Source: Ichthyophonus hoferi
Lineage: Eukaryota; Opisthokonta; Ichthyosporea; Ichthyophonida; Ichthyophonidae
Assembly: GCA_002751075.1 (NCBI GenBank)
Contig: NAOQ01000015.1
Span: 227,733-291,732 of the forward strand
DNA: 64,000 nucleotides
Direction of reading: 5' to 3'
The notes below the pieces were generated by a model. That model was not told the origin of the DNA, made no database searches, and saw only the letters and a list, made by a program, of their open reading frames with translations. The position numbers were made by a program, and so were the translations under genes. Below are positions 1 to 15,300 of this stretch, in pieces. Within the stretch, counting starts at the first letter, position 1; the number at the start of each line of letters is the position of its first letter.

Positions 1-200
1 TAGACTCTGTTCCACTATCCATAGACATTAACTCTGGACTTGTGGTTATCTTAAATTCTTTGTAGTCTTCTTGTTGGGCTTTCGTTAATAGAATCTGATG
101 AGAACTGGACATTTTGCTTCTTCTTTTAACATATGGATTCCGATTTTGTTGTTGTTACCGTGACAGTCTTATGTTTAATTATAGAGGCAGAAAGAGTTTG
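1..200 (-). mobile_element. Copia gag N-terminal fossil, continues off the left edge
   Basis: This stretch matches 29640-29886 in the same orientation. There it lies just inside a family A LTR and reads on the minus strand as the lysine- and serine-rich start of a Copia gag. Here it sits just left of the family A LTR at about 200-795, so it looks like the 5' internal end of a second minus-strand Copia element running out of the window. It is a broken fossil. The assignment rests on the repeat match, not on a recognised domain. Confidence 0.55.
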
Positions 201-795
201 AGTTTTTCCTCTCCTTGCTATAATTACTACTATTTAATGGACGAATATAGTGTACTTAACTTTATTGTTATACTCTATATAATCAAGATCCAGACATATA
301 CCAGTTGACTATGTAATAACCATTTAAGACTAGCATATTATCAAATAAGAACTCAACATGACTTTTATTTAACATGTTGTCAGCAACAAATTATCCCATA
401 ACTATTTAAAGGATTATTTTAGAACATACTTAGCATAAGTTACTATTAACAAGTTGTTCAATGATTATTCAAAAAAATATTCCAGATTTATGTATCAAGT
501 ATGTAACATAAATTACTATATGTGTGGTTAGATACCAATGACCAACAGTATTTGAAACCATAATTAATTTGCACTTCTAAATTGCATTAAACATCTAGCC
601 CTAATTAAATCTAATTAGTGACATCATTGAATTAATTGATCTTAATTGACATCCAAGTCTTAGTTACCAATTGAAACTTCATTCTAAATACTCCTTAGCA
701 TTTAGAGATTCAATGCCATATAAGCAGTAAGTATTTTGTACAGTACATCACGAAGGTTTTGACCAAGCACTTGTAGAAGCTGAAATACTTGAACA
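200..795 (-). repeat. Copia LTR, family A
   Basis: Long terminal repeat in minus orientation. It matches 29887-30481 over its whole length and 3794-4003 over its 5' part. Its right end reads TGTTCAAGTATTTCAGC on the minus strand, the expected TG start. A purine-rich tract (minus AGGGGGAG, about 796-803) abuts it exactly, which marks it as the 3' LTR of the element on its right. The left end is placed by alignment only (about 200-220). Because gag-like sequence follows on the left, the same LTR may also be the 5' LTR of a neighbour. Confidence 0.75.
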
Positions 796-3700
796 CTCCC
801 CCTACATTCCCTTATACCTGTGAGGATGTTACTTACTCATTCAAGGTTGGGATCCAATGGGCATTCATGATTTGAGCAGAGGCTAAGGCTTTAGTAAGGA
901 TATCTGCTTTGTGGTCATGGGTTAAAATTAGCTTGACATCAATATCCCCATTCCTAATGGCCTCCTTGGTTTAGTAGTACTTTACATGGATGTGTTTTGT
1001 GTCCTTGGTCATCCCATAATTTTCTGAAATCCAAATAGTTGGCTGGTTGTCCTTATAGATGGTCACTGGAACTGTCTCAATACCAGCACTTTATAACACA
1101 CTAGAAGTCCATCCAATCTCATGAACAATTGCACTGAATGCAATATATTCAGCCTCTGTGCTTGAAAATGTCACTATGGATTGTTTCTTGTTGAACCATG
1201 ACACTAGTGTGTCATTTAGAAACAGTATACATCCTGTTGTTGACTTGCGGGCTGTGCTCTCTCTTAAAAAGTTAGTATCTACATATGCCTTTAGTTTCAA
1301 AGGTGATTTTTGGTATACCAGTCCTGTGTCCCGGAATGTGTTAAAATATCCAATGCAATGAAATACAATTTCCCGGTAGAGTTTAGATGGATTGGAAATA
1401 ACGTATCCTAGGTAACTGACTGCAAAGTTTATGTCTGACTTGGTTTGGCAGGATATCTACGGAAGACAACCAATTGTTTTCTGGTATTCTTTTATGTTAC
1501 AACTTGGAGTTATATCATTTTCCTTGTCTAGATCTGACACATAGTTTGGGAGTGTAATGGACGTAATTCATTTAACACCTTCCTTGCCATAAGATCTTAA
1601 CATCTCTTTGATGTGCCCCGCCTATGTTAAGTGGATGGACCCCGGACAATCTTTCTGAATCTGAAATCCCAGGTATTCAACTGGAAAACCTATCTCCTTG
1701 GTTTTAAACCGTTTTCTCCTGCTGTTGATCAAACTCGTTGTAGCAGCATTATTGTTGGAGAAAATTAACATATCATCAACATTTACACAAATAGCAAGAA
1801 AATAAGATGTACCATGTGATACAAATTAACGTGGGTCAGAGTTGGTAAAAAAAAAGAAGTGCTCTATAGCCAAACATGTAGCTAAAGTACACTGCCAGAC
1901 TAATGCTGATTGTTTGAGTGCATTATGACTTTGGAAGCTTATGCACCCTGTATGGAAAGTCTAGGTCTTTAAACCTTCTGATTGATACATATGGATGTTC
2001 TTCTGCAACTTATTTAAGTAGGCTCCCACTATGTCCAGCTGTACTACCTCTAGATTTTGTGAAGCTGCCAATGCTAGCAGAAGACATATGGTGGTCAGAG
2101 AGCAAATTGGGGACTCTATGTCAAAATAATTGATATTTTCCAATTGTCAATGTCCCATCACTGCAAGTTATGCATTATATTTTGTAATATTCCCTTAACT
2201 GTCCCTTTTGATGTCAAAAACTAGTAATGGTTTAACAATGGCTCCCCTTTGAGGTTGTCAATGATTCTCCATGTTGAGTTGCCTGAAAGAGCTTTTATCT
2301 CCTGCTGCGTCGTTGCCCCCCATAGAGACCAATTGAGGTGAGTTCTTGGCTACATGGACTGATTTGGGGATTGGCTTTCGAGGCTGAATATGCCTCATGT
2401 GTTGAGCTTGGGTCTAGTTGCTATTGCCAGAATAATTTTCTATCTGCATGACTAATTGGATGTATGTAGAAAGAACAACATTGGTTTTCATTCTTATTCT
2501 TGTAGACCAAAGGCTGGTCTTATGTGCAGGCCCATACTAATAAGTAAAGCAATTTATTGATTCGTTTGTTTCAGTTCTTGATAATGGACCGAGTTGGCAC
2601 TGACCTGTCAGTATATTTAATATAGTCTTAGCAAAGATAGTTAAGGATTGGACTTTAATCCTATTTCCTGATTATAAGGGAATGTGGTGCTATATGCAAT
2701 TACACATAGCACTACTTACACTTATTCCTTAAAACCATAGCAGGGATATGCTACTTTAAATGTAATACATCAGATCTACAGTGACACCCCATGGCTGAGC
2801 CGTGGATCTATTAATTAATTATACCAAAATAAATTCTATGAAAAAAAAAAATCTATTGAGCCTCAACTCCAATAAGTAAAGCTGAATGACATTAACCAAT
2901 CAAATAACGCATTACAAGGTTAGTCATTCGGTCAATAAATAAATACAAAATCAATTACTAACTTAAAATAACACCTGATACTGACCTGACCTGGTGGTGG
3001 AGGGGGTACACTTTCGTTTTCTTGGTGTGCCAATGTCTTCTCTCTGGCTTGTCTCTTCCTCGTTTTCCTTACTCCAACTATCCTCAGGTTTCTCATTTTC
3101 ATCTGTCCTTGATTCCTCAGTCCTCTTATCCCTATCTTCCTGAACCGACTCTTCCAGAGTTGAAGTAACCCTCTGGGGCTCCTTCAATGAGGAAGGATCA
3201 TGTTGTGGAAGTAAGGGGTCCTCTTCAGTTGCACTGGTAGCATTGGCTCTTCTTTGGGGCTTATCCATATGGTCTGGCAGAAGCTTTGATTGTTTGTTGG
3301 CATAGGGAAAACTTGTCTCTAAAACCTTGATGTTCCTACTTATAATAATTCATCTGTTTTTAGTATCCAAAAGCCTGTACGCTTTGTGAGTCTCTTGATA
3401 TCCCAACCAAACCGCCTTCCTTCCTCTGGATGCCATCTTGTTTGATGTCTCATTTTTATAGTAGCATCTGCATTCAAAAGGTCTGAGTTTGCTGAATGGG
3501 GTGGTATAATTGTTGCGTCCCAAAGTAGTGCCGATTTTGGTAGACACTTACTTGGCGGCATATTCAAGGTGAAGTCTACAGACTTGATGGCTTCATATAA
3601 AAGATGCTAAGTAAATACACTTGAACCTAGTGAGTAATACTCGTCTGTATATGTCACAACATACCGGAAGCCAGAGTAGGACCTTTTCATGGGTCTAGAT

Positions 3701-3797
3701 AAATCCGAGTGTACTCTTTGTACCATTCTAGTTGCTCGGTAAGTTCTCCCTGGGTAACTAACACTAAAACCACAGTAAACTTCTTTCCAGCCTGCAC
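796..3797 (-). mobile_element. Ty1/Copia retrotransposon pol fossil
   Basis: Minus-strand Copia pol remains in the order integrase, reverse transcriptase, RNase H. Integrase core at 3607-3804 (RVHSDLS, RYVVTYTDEY); integrase C-terminal part at 3340-3567; a charged Ser/Glu-rich linker at 2963-3268; start of the RT domain at 1961-2143 (LDIVGAYLN, family VqLDVknAFLn); RNase H at 1091-1300 (RKSTTGCILF, SWFNKKQS, SSTEAEYIA). A polypurine tract and 3' LTR follow on the left. Gag, protease and the first part of integrase are absent; a partial LTR takes their place. The element is broken in several places and looks old. Confidence 0.85.
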
Positions 3798-4003
3798 TAA
3801 ACATCTGGTTTTAACTAAATCCAATTAGTGACATCATTGAATTAACTATTCTTAATTAAGAATTAAGTCTTGATTAGCAATTGAAACTTCGTTCCAAATG
3901 CTTATGAACAGTTAGAGTTTTAATGCTATATAGACAATATGTACTTTGTACGAAGCATGAGATTTTCGACCAAACACCTAGGGAGGCTGAAAATACTCCA
4001 ACA
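3794..4003 (-). repeat. Partial Copia LTR, family A
   Basis: About 210 bases matching the 5' third of the family A LTR (compare 587-795 and 30270-30481). The right end reads TGTTGGAGTATTTTCAGCC on the minus strand, a canonical LTR start. The left end runs straight into integrase sequence, so the LTR remainder and the 5' internal region are missing. An AT microsatellite (4002-4016) follows on the right. Confidence 0.75.
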
Positions 4004-4329
4004 TATATATATATATAATAACCTACTACTCTCCAATGCACAATAAATGCTAATACCCATAATTAGCAAGTTCAATATAACTACCAATTGGATACTGTTC
4101 ACCTACTGTCTCTGTACAGTGGAGAAGATCTATCATACAGAGCAAAGAAATGTTATGTTAAATAATAACAACAATATAGAGCCAACCCAATAGAAGAATA
4201 GAAGTATGGTTATATAACTATTACTATGCGCATACCGTATCCAATCGACTCAATAAAACTTAAACAGCAGCATCCAGAAAGATATAAACCCGTTAATAGG
4301 AGATGGCCTTGGGATATGTCCAAGTGTTA

Positions 4330-4339
4330 TTTATTTATT
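4330..4339 (-). promoter_or_regulatory. Candidate poly(A) signals of UGP2
   Basis: Two overlapping AATAAA hexamers on the minus strand (TTTATTTATT on the plus strand), about 105-115 bases past the UGP2 stop codon. Position and sequence suit a cleavage/polyadenylation signal. The rest of 4004-4443 shows no gene. Confidence 0.5.
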
Positions 4340-4443
4340 TCATATTAAAATGCGAATATGGGTGATATATACACTATAATACATTGTGATCTATATTACA
4401 ACCCTTTACAAACGCCCTAAGCTAGGGAAAAAATCAGTTAAAC

Positions 4444-7846
<3,403 letters not shown>

Positions 7847-8417
7847 CTCGATGCGTATGTGTATAAACAAACAAACCTAAAAAATAAATACCAACAATAC
7901 AAATTATTATTTTTTGTCTTGTGAAGGTTTAATTTATAAGCCTCATTTGTGCATTTTTTTTTATCAGAATATGACCATATTAGGTGATATTTTATTCTAT
8001 CCAAATTTATATGTTCAAAATTCTGAAATTGTTTTCCGGCTAGTATATGGTCAGTTAAATTACTTATGTCGTCATCATATTGTACCTATTTCCTAGGCTA
8101 TAGCATATGTGGTGAAATATATATACTCAGTTCTACCATCCTAGAATTGCATATATTTTTTCAGATGTTCAAATGCGGAAATGCGGAGATAAATGTTTGT
8201 TCTAGTAACTTGAATAAAAACTTTAATTTAAAAAATGAATTTGGTAACAATAATTTAAGAAAAGATTGACTATTGCCTAGTATACCAACAGCCTAGTATT
8301 ACACTAAAAACACCAAATATGATGCACAAATTAATGGTGGTTTTATGGCAAATTGGAAATTGACAGTTATGCTTAAGTGTTGTATGTGCATTATCAAAAA
8401 ATCCTATTTTCCAAAGG

Positions 8418-8690
8418 TTACATTAAAACTTTAACACTGTTATTAAACGGAACATGGATCCTACTAGGTATTATGAAGCCCACACATGTAGATTTATGCA
8501 AAAATCCATTATAAAGTCTTAACACACTCTGGTAATATATAAAATCAGTATCTCTGACCTTTTCTTGGTCATTGAGTTTTTTAATACACTTAAACGCAGT
8601 TGAACCATCTTTACAATATGCAGTTGTTATTGATTTTTTTCTAAGCACAGGGACTAATAATTGTTTTATTTTGGATTATGTCTTTGATAA
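8418..8690 (-). CDS. Uncharacterised open frame
   Basis: A clean minus-strand frame of about 90 codons ending in a stop near 8418, with no in-frame ATG at its start. An acceptor-like CCTGTGCTTAG near 8642 would make it a terminal exon. The product is basic and non-repetitive (motifs KCIKKLND, DTDFIYYQSVLRLYNGFL, FIIPSRIHV). I recognise no family. It lies upstream of UGP2 on the same strand but ends in its own stop, so it is not a UGP2 exon. It may be the last exon of an unknown gene or a relic. Confidence 0.3.
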
Positions 8691-11600
8691 CAGGAGAATT
8701 AAAAGGTTTTTTGTAAATTTGTAGAATTCAATATGTTTTTGTTGCGTCGTAAACCATTGTGACCTGTTTGATCAAAGTCACGTAGCCAACTACATTATGT
8801 TATTCGGGGTTTATTTGATGACGTCATAATTTATGAGTAACTTGATTTATTGTGGCCTGTATATCGACAATTAAATAAATAGAGCATTGGCTCATGCAAG
8901 TGAACGTTGCTGTTATCGTTATCATTAGGACTACTTTATTGGCTGGTTACACTGAAACTGAAACCAATAAAAGATGAAAATATTCTGTTTGCAGTTACGA
9001 CAACCGTAGGACCTCAACATTCCTATTTTGGACCTCAGCACATAAAAACTAGGTTATTGGGACATCTAACCCACACCAGAGTTTGCACACGAATGCACAT
9101 GTACAACAGATTATTTAAGATGATCTATATATTGATGAAGAGCGTGTAAAAACTATACTAAAGGGCATTTAATTTTTCTAGTGAATAACTGGCATTTCAC
9201 TCTCCTCTCAAGGTCATGAAAATTTACCTTGATATCTCTTTACCCTCCACAGACCAATAAATTTAAGTCGTAGCCTACTATCTGTCGATGTCAGCCATCA
9301 AGCAGGGTGTAGTTAGTTCGACCAATAAAAGAAGGAACAGATAGTAGACCAAAGGTCGTTCAATGAAATAAGGCAGTTTCAAGCACATTGAACAGATTAG
9401 GGCCGGACCAATGTGTATAAAATAAGCCCGAGGAGAGGATACTCTGCTATACCTTAGTCTTCAATGTAAAATATGAGCACAGGCTCTTTTATCCAGTATA
9501 ATTTACCCACGTGTAGTAATTTGTGGTTCTGTACCCATTTAGGATTCTAGAGGGGTTCTATATATTGCACTAGGTCCATATATACTCTATTGAAAGTAAC
9601 AATGTAAATATCTGGCTGCTTTTATGATTGGGCTTTTCTAGAGATTTATAGTATGTGGTTTTTACCCATACACAAATTATATTATTAATATAGTCCGCCA
9701 TCCCAGCCAAGCGTAAATAGCCCTCTAGACCGGTGGCTCAGATGTGGTAGTTGATTTGTGGCTCACTAGCCAATAAATTATACCTATGGCTGTATCTTAC
9801 CTACCAATTTTTTTTTTCATTACCGGAGATCGGCAGTCCTTTTGGCACGTACAGCATATACGTTTATAATATTTAATAGAATTAACACAGACCCGATCCA
9901 GTACATACAAAGTTAGCAACTCTTTCAAATTGGTGATCTAAAAACCTCGGTGTTCTGGTGGGTTATGGCCCATTATTTTATTTTCATTCCAATGTTTTAT
10001 GTCGATATGCATGATTCTGGTGCCTATCTATTGGATATCCATTCTTAAATGCACGTTGTTTCACTGCTCTGAGCTGATTAATGATGACAGACAACCAAGT
10101 AATAGTAAAAGTATGTATAGTCAATAAGTTTAATCATCATTTTGCTTTAACTCAGTAGTTCTGCATTAGATTTTCTTACTAAGTTGTTGAGAAAGAAATT
10201 TAAGTAAGTAACAAAATAACTACAACCTAATTCATGATCGATCAGCAGCAGATTTACATTGGGCATCTAACGTGCATGACACTTCGGTGCTTAAAGCTGC
10301 AATTTTGATAACGTAATTTTACAAAACAATATGCGGCTATTTATTCTGTTTTTACTATTATAGATGGCCTAAACCTATAACTTTAAATTAAATAATTCAA
10401 ACTTGACGACCAGACGTGTGTTTTTTGTTTTTTTTTGCGTGATGCAATGGAATACTCAGGAAAAATGCAATTCAATGTCACTAGCTGCTGTTGAATATAA
10501 TTACATTATAATATGGGTCAGAATGGTTATAAACAATTAGTCAAGGCTGGATTTCTAACTAGTATATATACGGTACGGTAACGATGTCTCATGAGTATAA
10601 ATGGATGTTAGCAACATGACCAAGACACAGCATTCTACGGTGAGATTGAGTGAAGATCATTTGTTTTTATTTTGACTCTACTTGCACTCGCCGGCTGCCC
10701 TCCAAGATGGATGAGCTAGTAACTACAGCACAGGCTGACGTTAAAGTGTGCCACTACCAGAATGAATTGACTAATATCTCGACTAGAATAAAAATATAGT
10801 TATTGTTGAATCAAGAATCTATAATAGACTACAACAGAGAAATGTTTCTTCCGTATAGTAATATATCAAAGAGTGACAAAAATGAAGGGCATTAATATTG
10901 TTCTGAAATGTATAAAGCTATTAACACGTATCATGCCAGTTAATAGCTCTGTTGTCTTATATTCTTCAAATATAAGTACTATCTCAAAGCATCCGTTTTT
11001 CTAGTGCTTAGCTAACCCATGCTAGAGAAATGTCAACTCAACATCGAGCTACAGGCCTTACTGTCGTTTTACATAATGAGTAAATCAAGCATTTCTCCTA
11101 AACGGTATTGATATTGGCATGTTAATTCATGAAGTATGTTTGATAATTGTATGTTATACCCAGTGACCTTAAATCAACGGAGCATTTACTAATTGAAAGT
11201 ATGGGACAGGTATATACGATATACGGTATATATATATAGACAGAGGGATGGTTCGTATATAAGAATATAAAAAGGGCACAACGGAAAAAGTGAGAAAAAG
11301 AAGTAGAGAGAGAGAAAGATGGAAAAAGGAGACATATAACCAATAATCACACTTGCTTTTGTTTAACTGCAGGGCGAATCCTGTCAAAGGTTGCACAGGC
11401 TAGTCATTCGTTCAATTTACAGAATTACATATATATGTTGGTCATATCGTAAACAGATTTTGATATTGTATTGATAAGATTAGTAGACTATATATAGACT
11501 TATATTTAACCGCTAACCGAGCATTAGTTGGTATGACTCGATCTATTTTGTAGCTATAGTCGACGTCAAATCCCTAAGCCTACTTATGTGGTATCTATAA

Positions 11601-12358
11601 TTGTAGTGAACGAAATCACATGACGTTGTAATATATATGATGCCATACTCAGCTTGACTCTTCTGTATATAAATATCTATAATTGGCGTCAGTTCAATAA
11701 TCGGAATAATACTATCGAATAAAACTTAATCTGTGATTGGTTGGAGAATTGACCCAGATCAAACCAATTAATAAAAGCTATAGAATACGTGGGCAGCCAA
11801 GTTGATTCGCTGTTTCATGGCAGAAAATACGTATTATCTTATTTCATTGGACTATTACAACATAAATACAATGCAACGTCAAGATTCTCGATTTCAGCCT
11901 GTGTAGATATTCGCTGTATTGCAATTATTATTTTACCGATTTGCAGTTATTATCTCGCCCATTATGGATGTCAGCCGCAATTGCAAGCAGAGAGCCATAT
12001 AAAGGCAAATGAACTTTACTCAGTATAGCTGCAGAAAAACAAGAAGCGGATCCTATCACAGACAGAAACCTTTTGTACCTTCTAAATATAGCCTATTATT
12101 AAGTAGTTAGTTGCTATATTTGAGAAAGACAACCCTGAAAAATAATGTTCGTTAAGAAGAGAGCCTAGATTAAGATTATCAAATACTACATTGTAAATGA
12201 AAATGAAGGGGCTATTTAGTGGGCTTTACAGCCCCAAATATAGTTAGTAATGTCCCAGTGCATGAATGGCAATGGCCTGATGGACATGATTTAGGTAACT
12301 AGATGCAGTATATACATAAATACATAAAAATAAAAAATAAAAATACAAATAAAAAATC
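8691..12358. other. Intergenic region between UGP2 and NUP42
   Basis: No recognisable gene. It holds an 11-bp perfect inverted repeat (9275-9285 and 9337-9347), a small open frame at 10707-10799 (30 codons, MDELVTTAQADVKVCHYQ) with a TATA-like stretch about 145 bases upstream, a purine-rich tract near 11290-11330, and scattered AT-rich frames (for example 11789-12028 +) with no family signal. Confidence 0.5.
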
Positions 12359-15300
12359 TTAGCAGAGTATAGATGTTGGGGGCTGCTCTGGAATATGCCA
12401 TAACTGGAAGGCGGGCGCCTGGTATGCAGCAATATCGGCGGCTGACAATGGGATCTGTAAGGGTAGGCACAGTTAGTATGTACACTAAGATGCATATGAA
12501 ACTATAGTTGGAAAAATTGGAACGAAGATGTATACGACAAATATTGAGCGTTGTAAATAATAAACTCCTGGAAATTGTATAAATATGACTAGATCACTAA
12601 CAAGCACGGTAAACAATGTAATATGAACAGGAATATCGTCTGCTTAACACTACTCTACAGTATAGTTAATGGTGCAATTATTGTAAGTATAACAACAAAT
12701 GTAGATGTGATTATGATCATGTACGGACATGTGCATATGTATGTGCGAGTGGTATACGCACAAGAAATAGAGTAGAATAGGTGTGTATCAATCAGTATCA
12801 AGTAGCTGTACATATGGAGACATGCATACACTGAAATGTAAGCACACACGATATAATAAATCCTAGTACATACTTCTGGCTCTTTCACGGGAGCTGCAGC
12901 AGATGCGGTCGCACCAAAGGTCCCATGGCCAGTAGATCCAGCCCGTTGGCCTCCGAATGCACCAGTAGCTGGGGCACCAAAGGCACTACCTGCAGCTGGA
13001 GCACCAAATGCACTACTAGAGGCCGAACTACCAAAGGCAGTCGTGGCAGGTTTAGATCCAAAGGCACTCCCTGTAGAGGCCCCTACCCCAAAGGCATTGG
13101 TAGCTGGCGCACCAAATGCATTAGAAGTATTGGTAGCTGCAGTACCAAATGCACTAGTGGTAGTTGGCGCACCAAATGCGCTAGAAGTATTGGTAGCCAC
13201 GGCTGGGGCACCGAAAGCATTGGCTGGTTTAGCACCAAATGCATTACTGGTAGCTGGCGCACCAAATGCACTAGTGGTAGTTGGCGCACCAAATGCGCTA
13301 GAAGTATTGGTAGCCGCGGCTGGGGCACCAAAAGCATTGGCTGGCTTAGCACCAAACGCATTAGTGGTGGTTGGCGCACCAAATGCATTTGTAGAGACTG
13401 CGGCTCCAAATGGATTGGATGGTCTAGCACCAAATGCACTAGTGGTGGCTGGCGCACCAAATGCGTTTGTAGAGGCTGTGACACCAAATGCACTGTTCGT
13501 AGCTGGCGCACCAAATGCGTTTGTGGAGGCTGTGGCACCAAAGGCATTGGCTGGTTTAGCACCAAATCCACTATTGGGGGTAGCTGTACCAAATGCACCA
13601 GCGGCAGCTGGCGCACCAAATGCATTTGTAGAGGCTGGTGCCCCAAAGGCACTGCCTGCCGCTGCCCTGCCAAACGATGAAGTTGACCCGCTAGCACCAA
13701 ATGCACCTTGAGAGGGTGTCTGTGGGCCATTGCCGCCCTTGGACGCTAAATACATGTCGTGTTTTCGTCTGCATTCCTGTAATACCAGTAATACCAGAAT
13801 TAGAGAAACATTGGGCAACTTCAAAACAGACCAATGAACAGATACAATTATTTTAAAAAATAAGTAAACATTGTTTAATTTTTTTGATTGGCTATGAGCT
13901 ACCTATCCACAGGTCCCAAGACAATACCATGTGAATAGTCGAGAGACTGAGGTTGGCTTATCCCAATCCGTGGCACTATTGGGCGCAATCCAATCCAATT
14001 GCAGCACTGAATATGACTCATTGATATGAACTATTGTGATGTGATAAATACGTAAGGTATGCATTACAGTATGATCCTAACTAAGCCCATAAAAGAAAAC
14101 CAGAATATATTATACCTACACTAATCAAATACTATGATACTATGATCTGATCCCCTCACCTGCATAACTCCAGGCACATCCTTTCTCATCTGAGTCAGCA
14201 CATTACTCATTTTGGACCTAAGTTGTTGTATGTATTGGAGCTGTTTGTAGGCCCATGGCACGTTAGTAAATAAAGATATATATATTCCCACCATGTATAC
14301 CCATAAAAATATACTACTCTTTTCTCGTATCCCTATACACTTACACCTGAACCCACAGAAATATTCACAAACAAAGAAGAAAAAAAAAAAGAAGAAAAAA
14401 AAGGGTGCAAAAAGAAAAAGGGTGCAAAAGTAAAAAACAAATAGAAAAATAAATCATAAGACAGCATGGTAGTGAGTATTATGCCAATTGTACAAGAGAG
14501 ATCGTGCACTCTTTATGAGTCAGGCAAAGAGATACGCATATATATATATATATATATGATACATGGGTCTGTAGACTACCGTCTTGCATTTCATTATGTG
14601 TTATCTAGCATTCTTTCCCTTTATCGTTTGTGATTCACACTGTCAACACTATCAACAATACTACAGACTATTATGTATGTCCAGGGATCTATGTGCATAT
14701 ACGTATGCCTATGTCTATGACTAATATAGCAAGATCTCCAAAGGCCTCATTCACTCGTACATGAATAGATATATAGCATAGTTGGATCAGATATGTATAC
14801 TGTGTATATGGCGTATGTGTGGACTTGACTGGCCACACCACTACCTAGGATGCATATGTATCTATCGGCGAGCATTTAGTATCCACAGATAGAAATGCAT
14901 AACGATACATATATAAGCCTTGCATAAATTTAGAGCATACATAGTTGGGCCAGGTATTATTGGCTTGGGCCTGGTATGCTTCCCACCGTATCTCCTCTGC
15001 AGATACATCCCCCTAGTGGATCGTATATGGTTAGTAGGAGCGGGTGATAATTAAATGAAGGAGTCGTGCATGCAACAGTCTAGTGGTGCATACACGTAAA
15101 GATGTCTCCATACTTAGACATCTACCACCATATCCCTGGGTATGTGTATACATGACAAGGCTTACTATGCCATACCAGACCACCCCCTTCCCCTTCCCAG
15201 GACTGTCAACGCCAATACAGGCAATCAAGACCTATTCCTCTTATATACACATCTGCAGAGAGAAATGATGATATGATAGAATGATGTGATTGGGATATGA

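Noticed and set aside
12925-13730. Long open frames on the plus strand and in the other minus frames across the FG exon
   Set aside because: They are shadows of the repetitive NUP42 coding sequence; the low-complexity DNA keeps several frames open. Only the minus frame with AFGAP units connects to exons with NUP42 domains.
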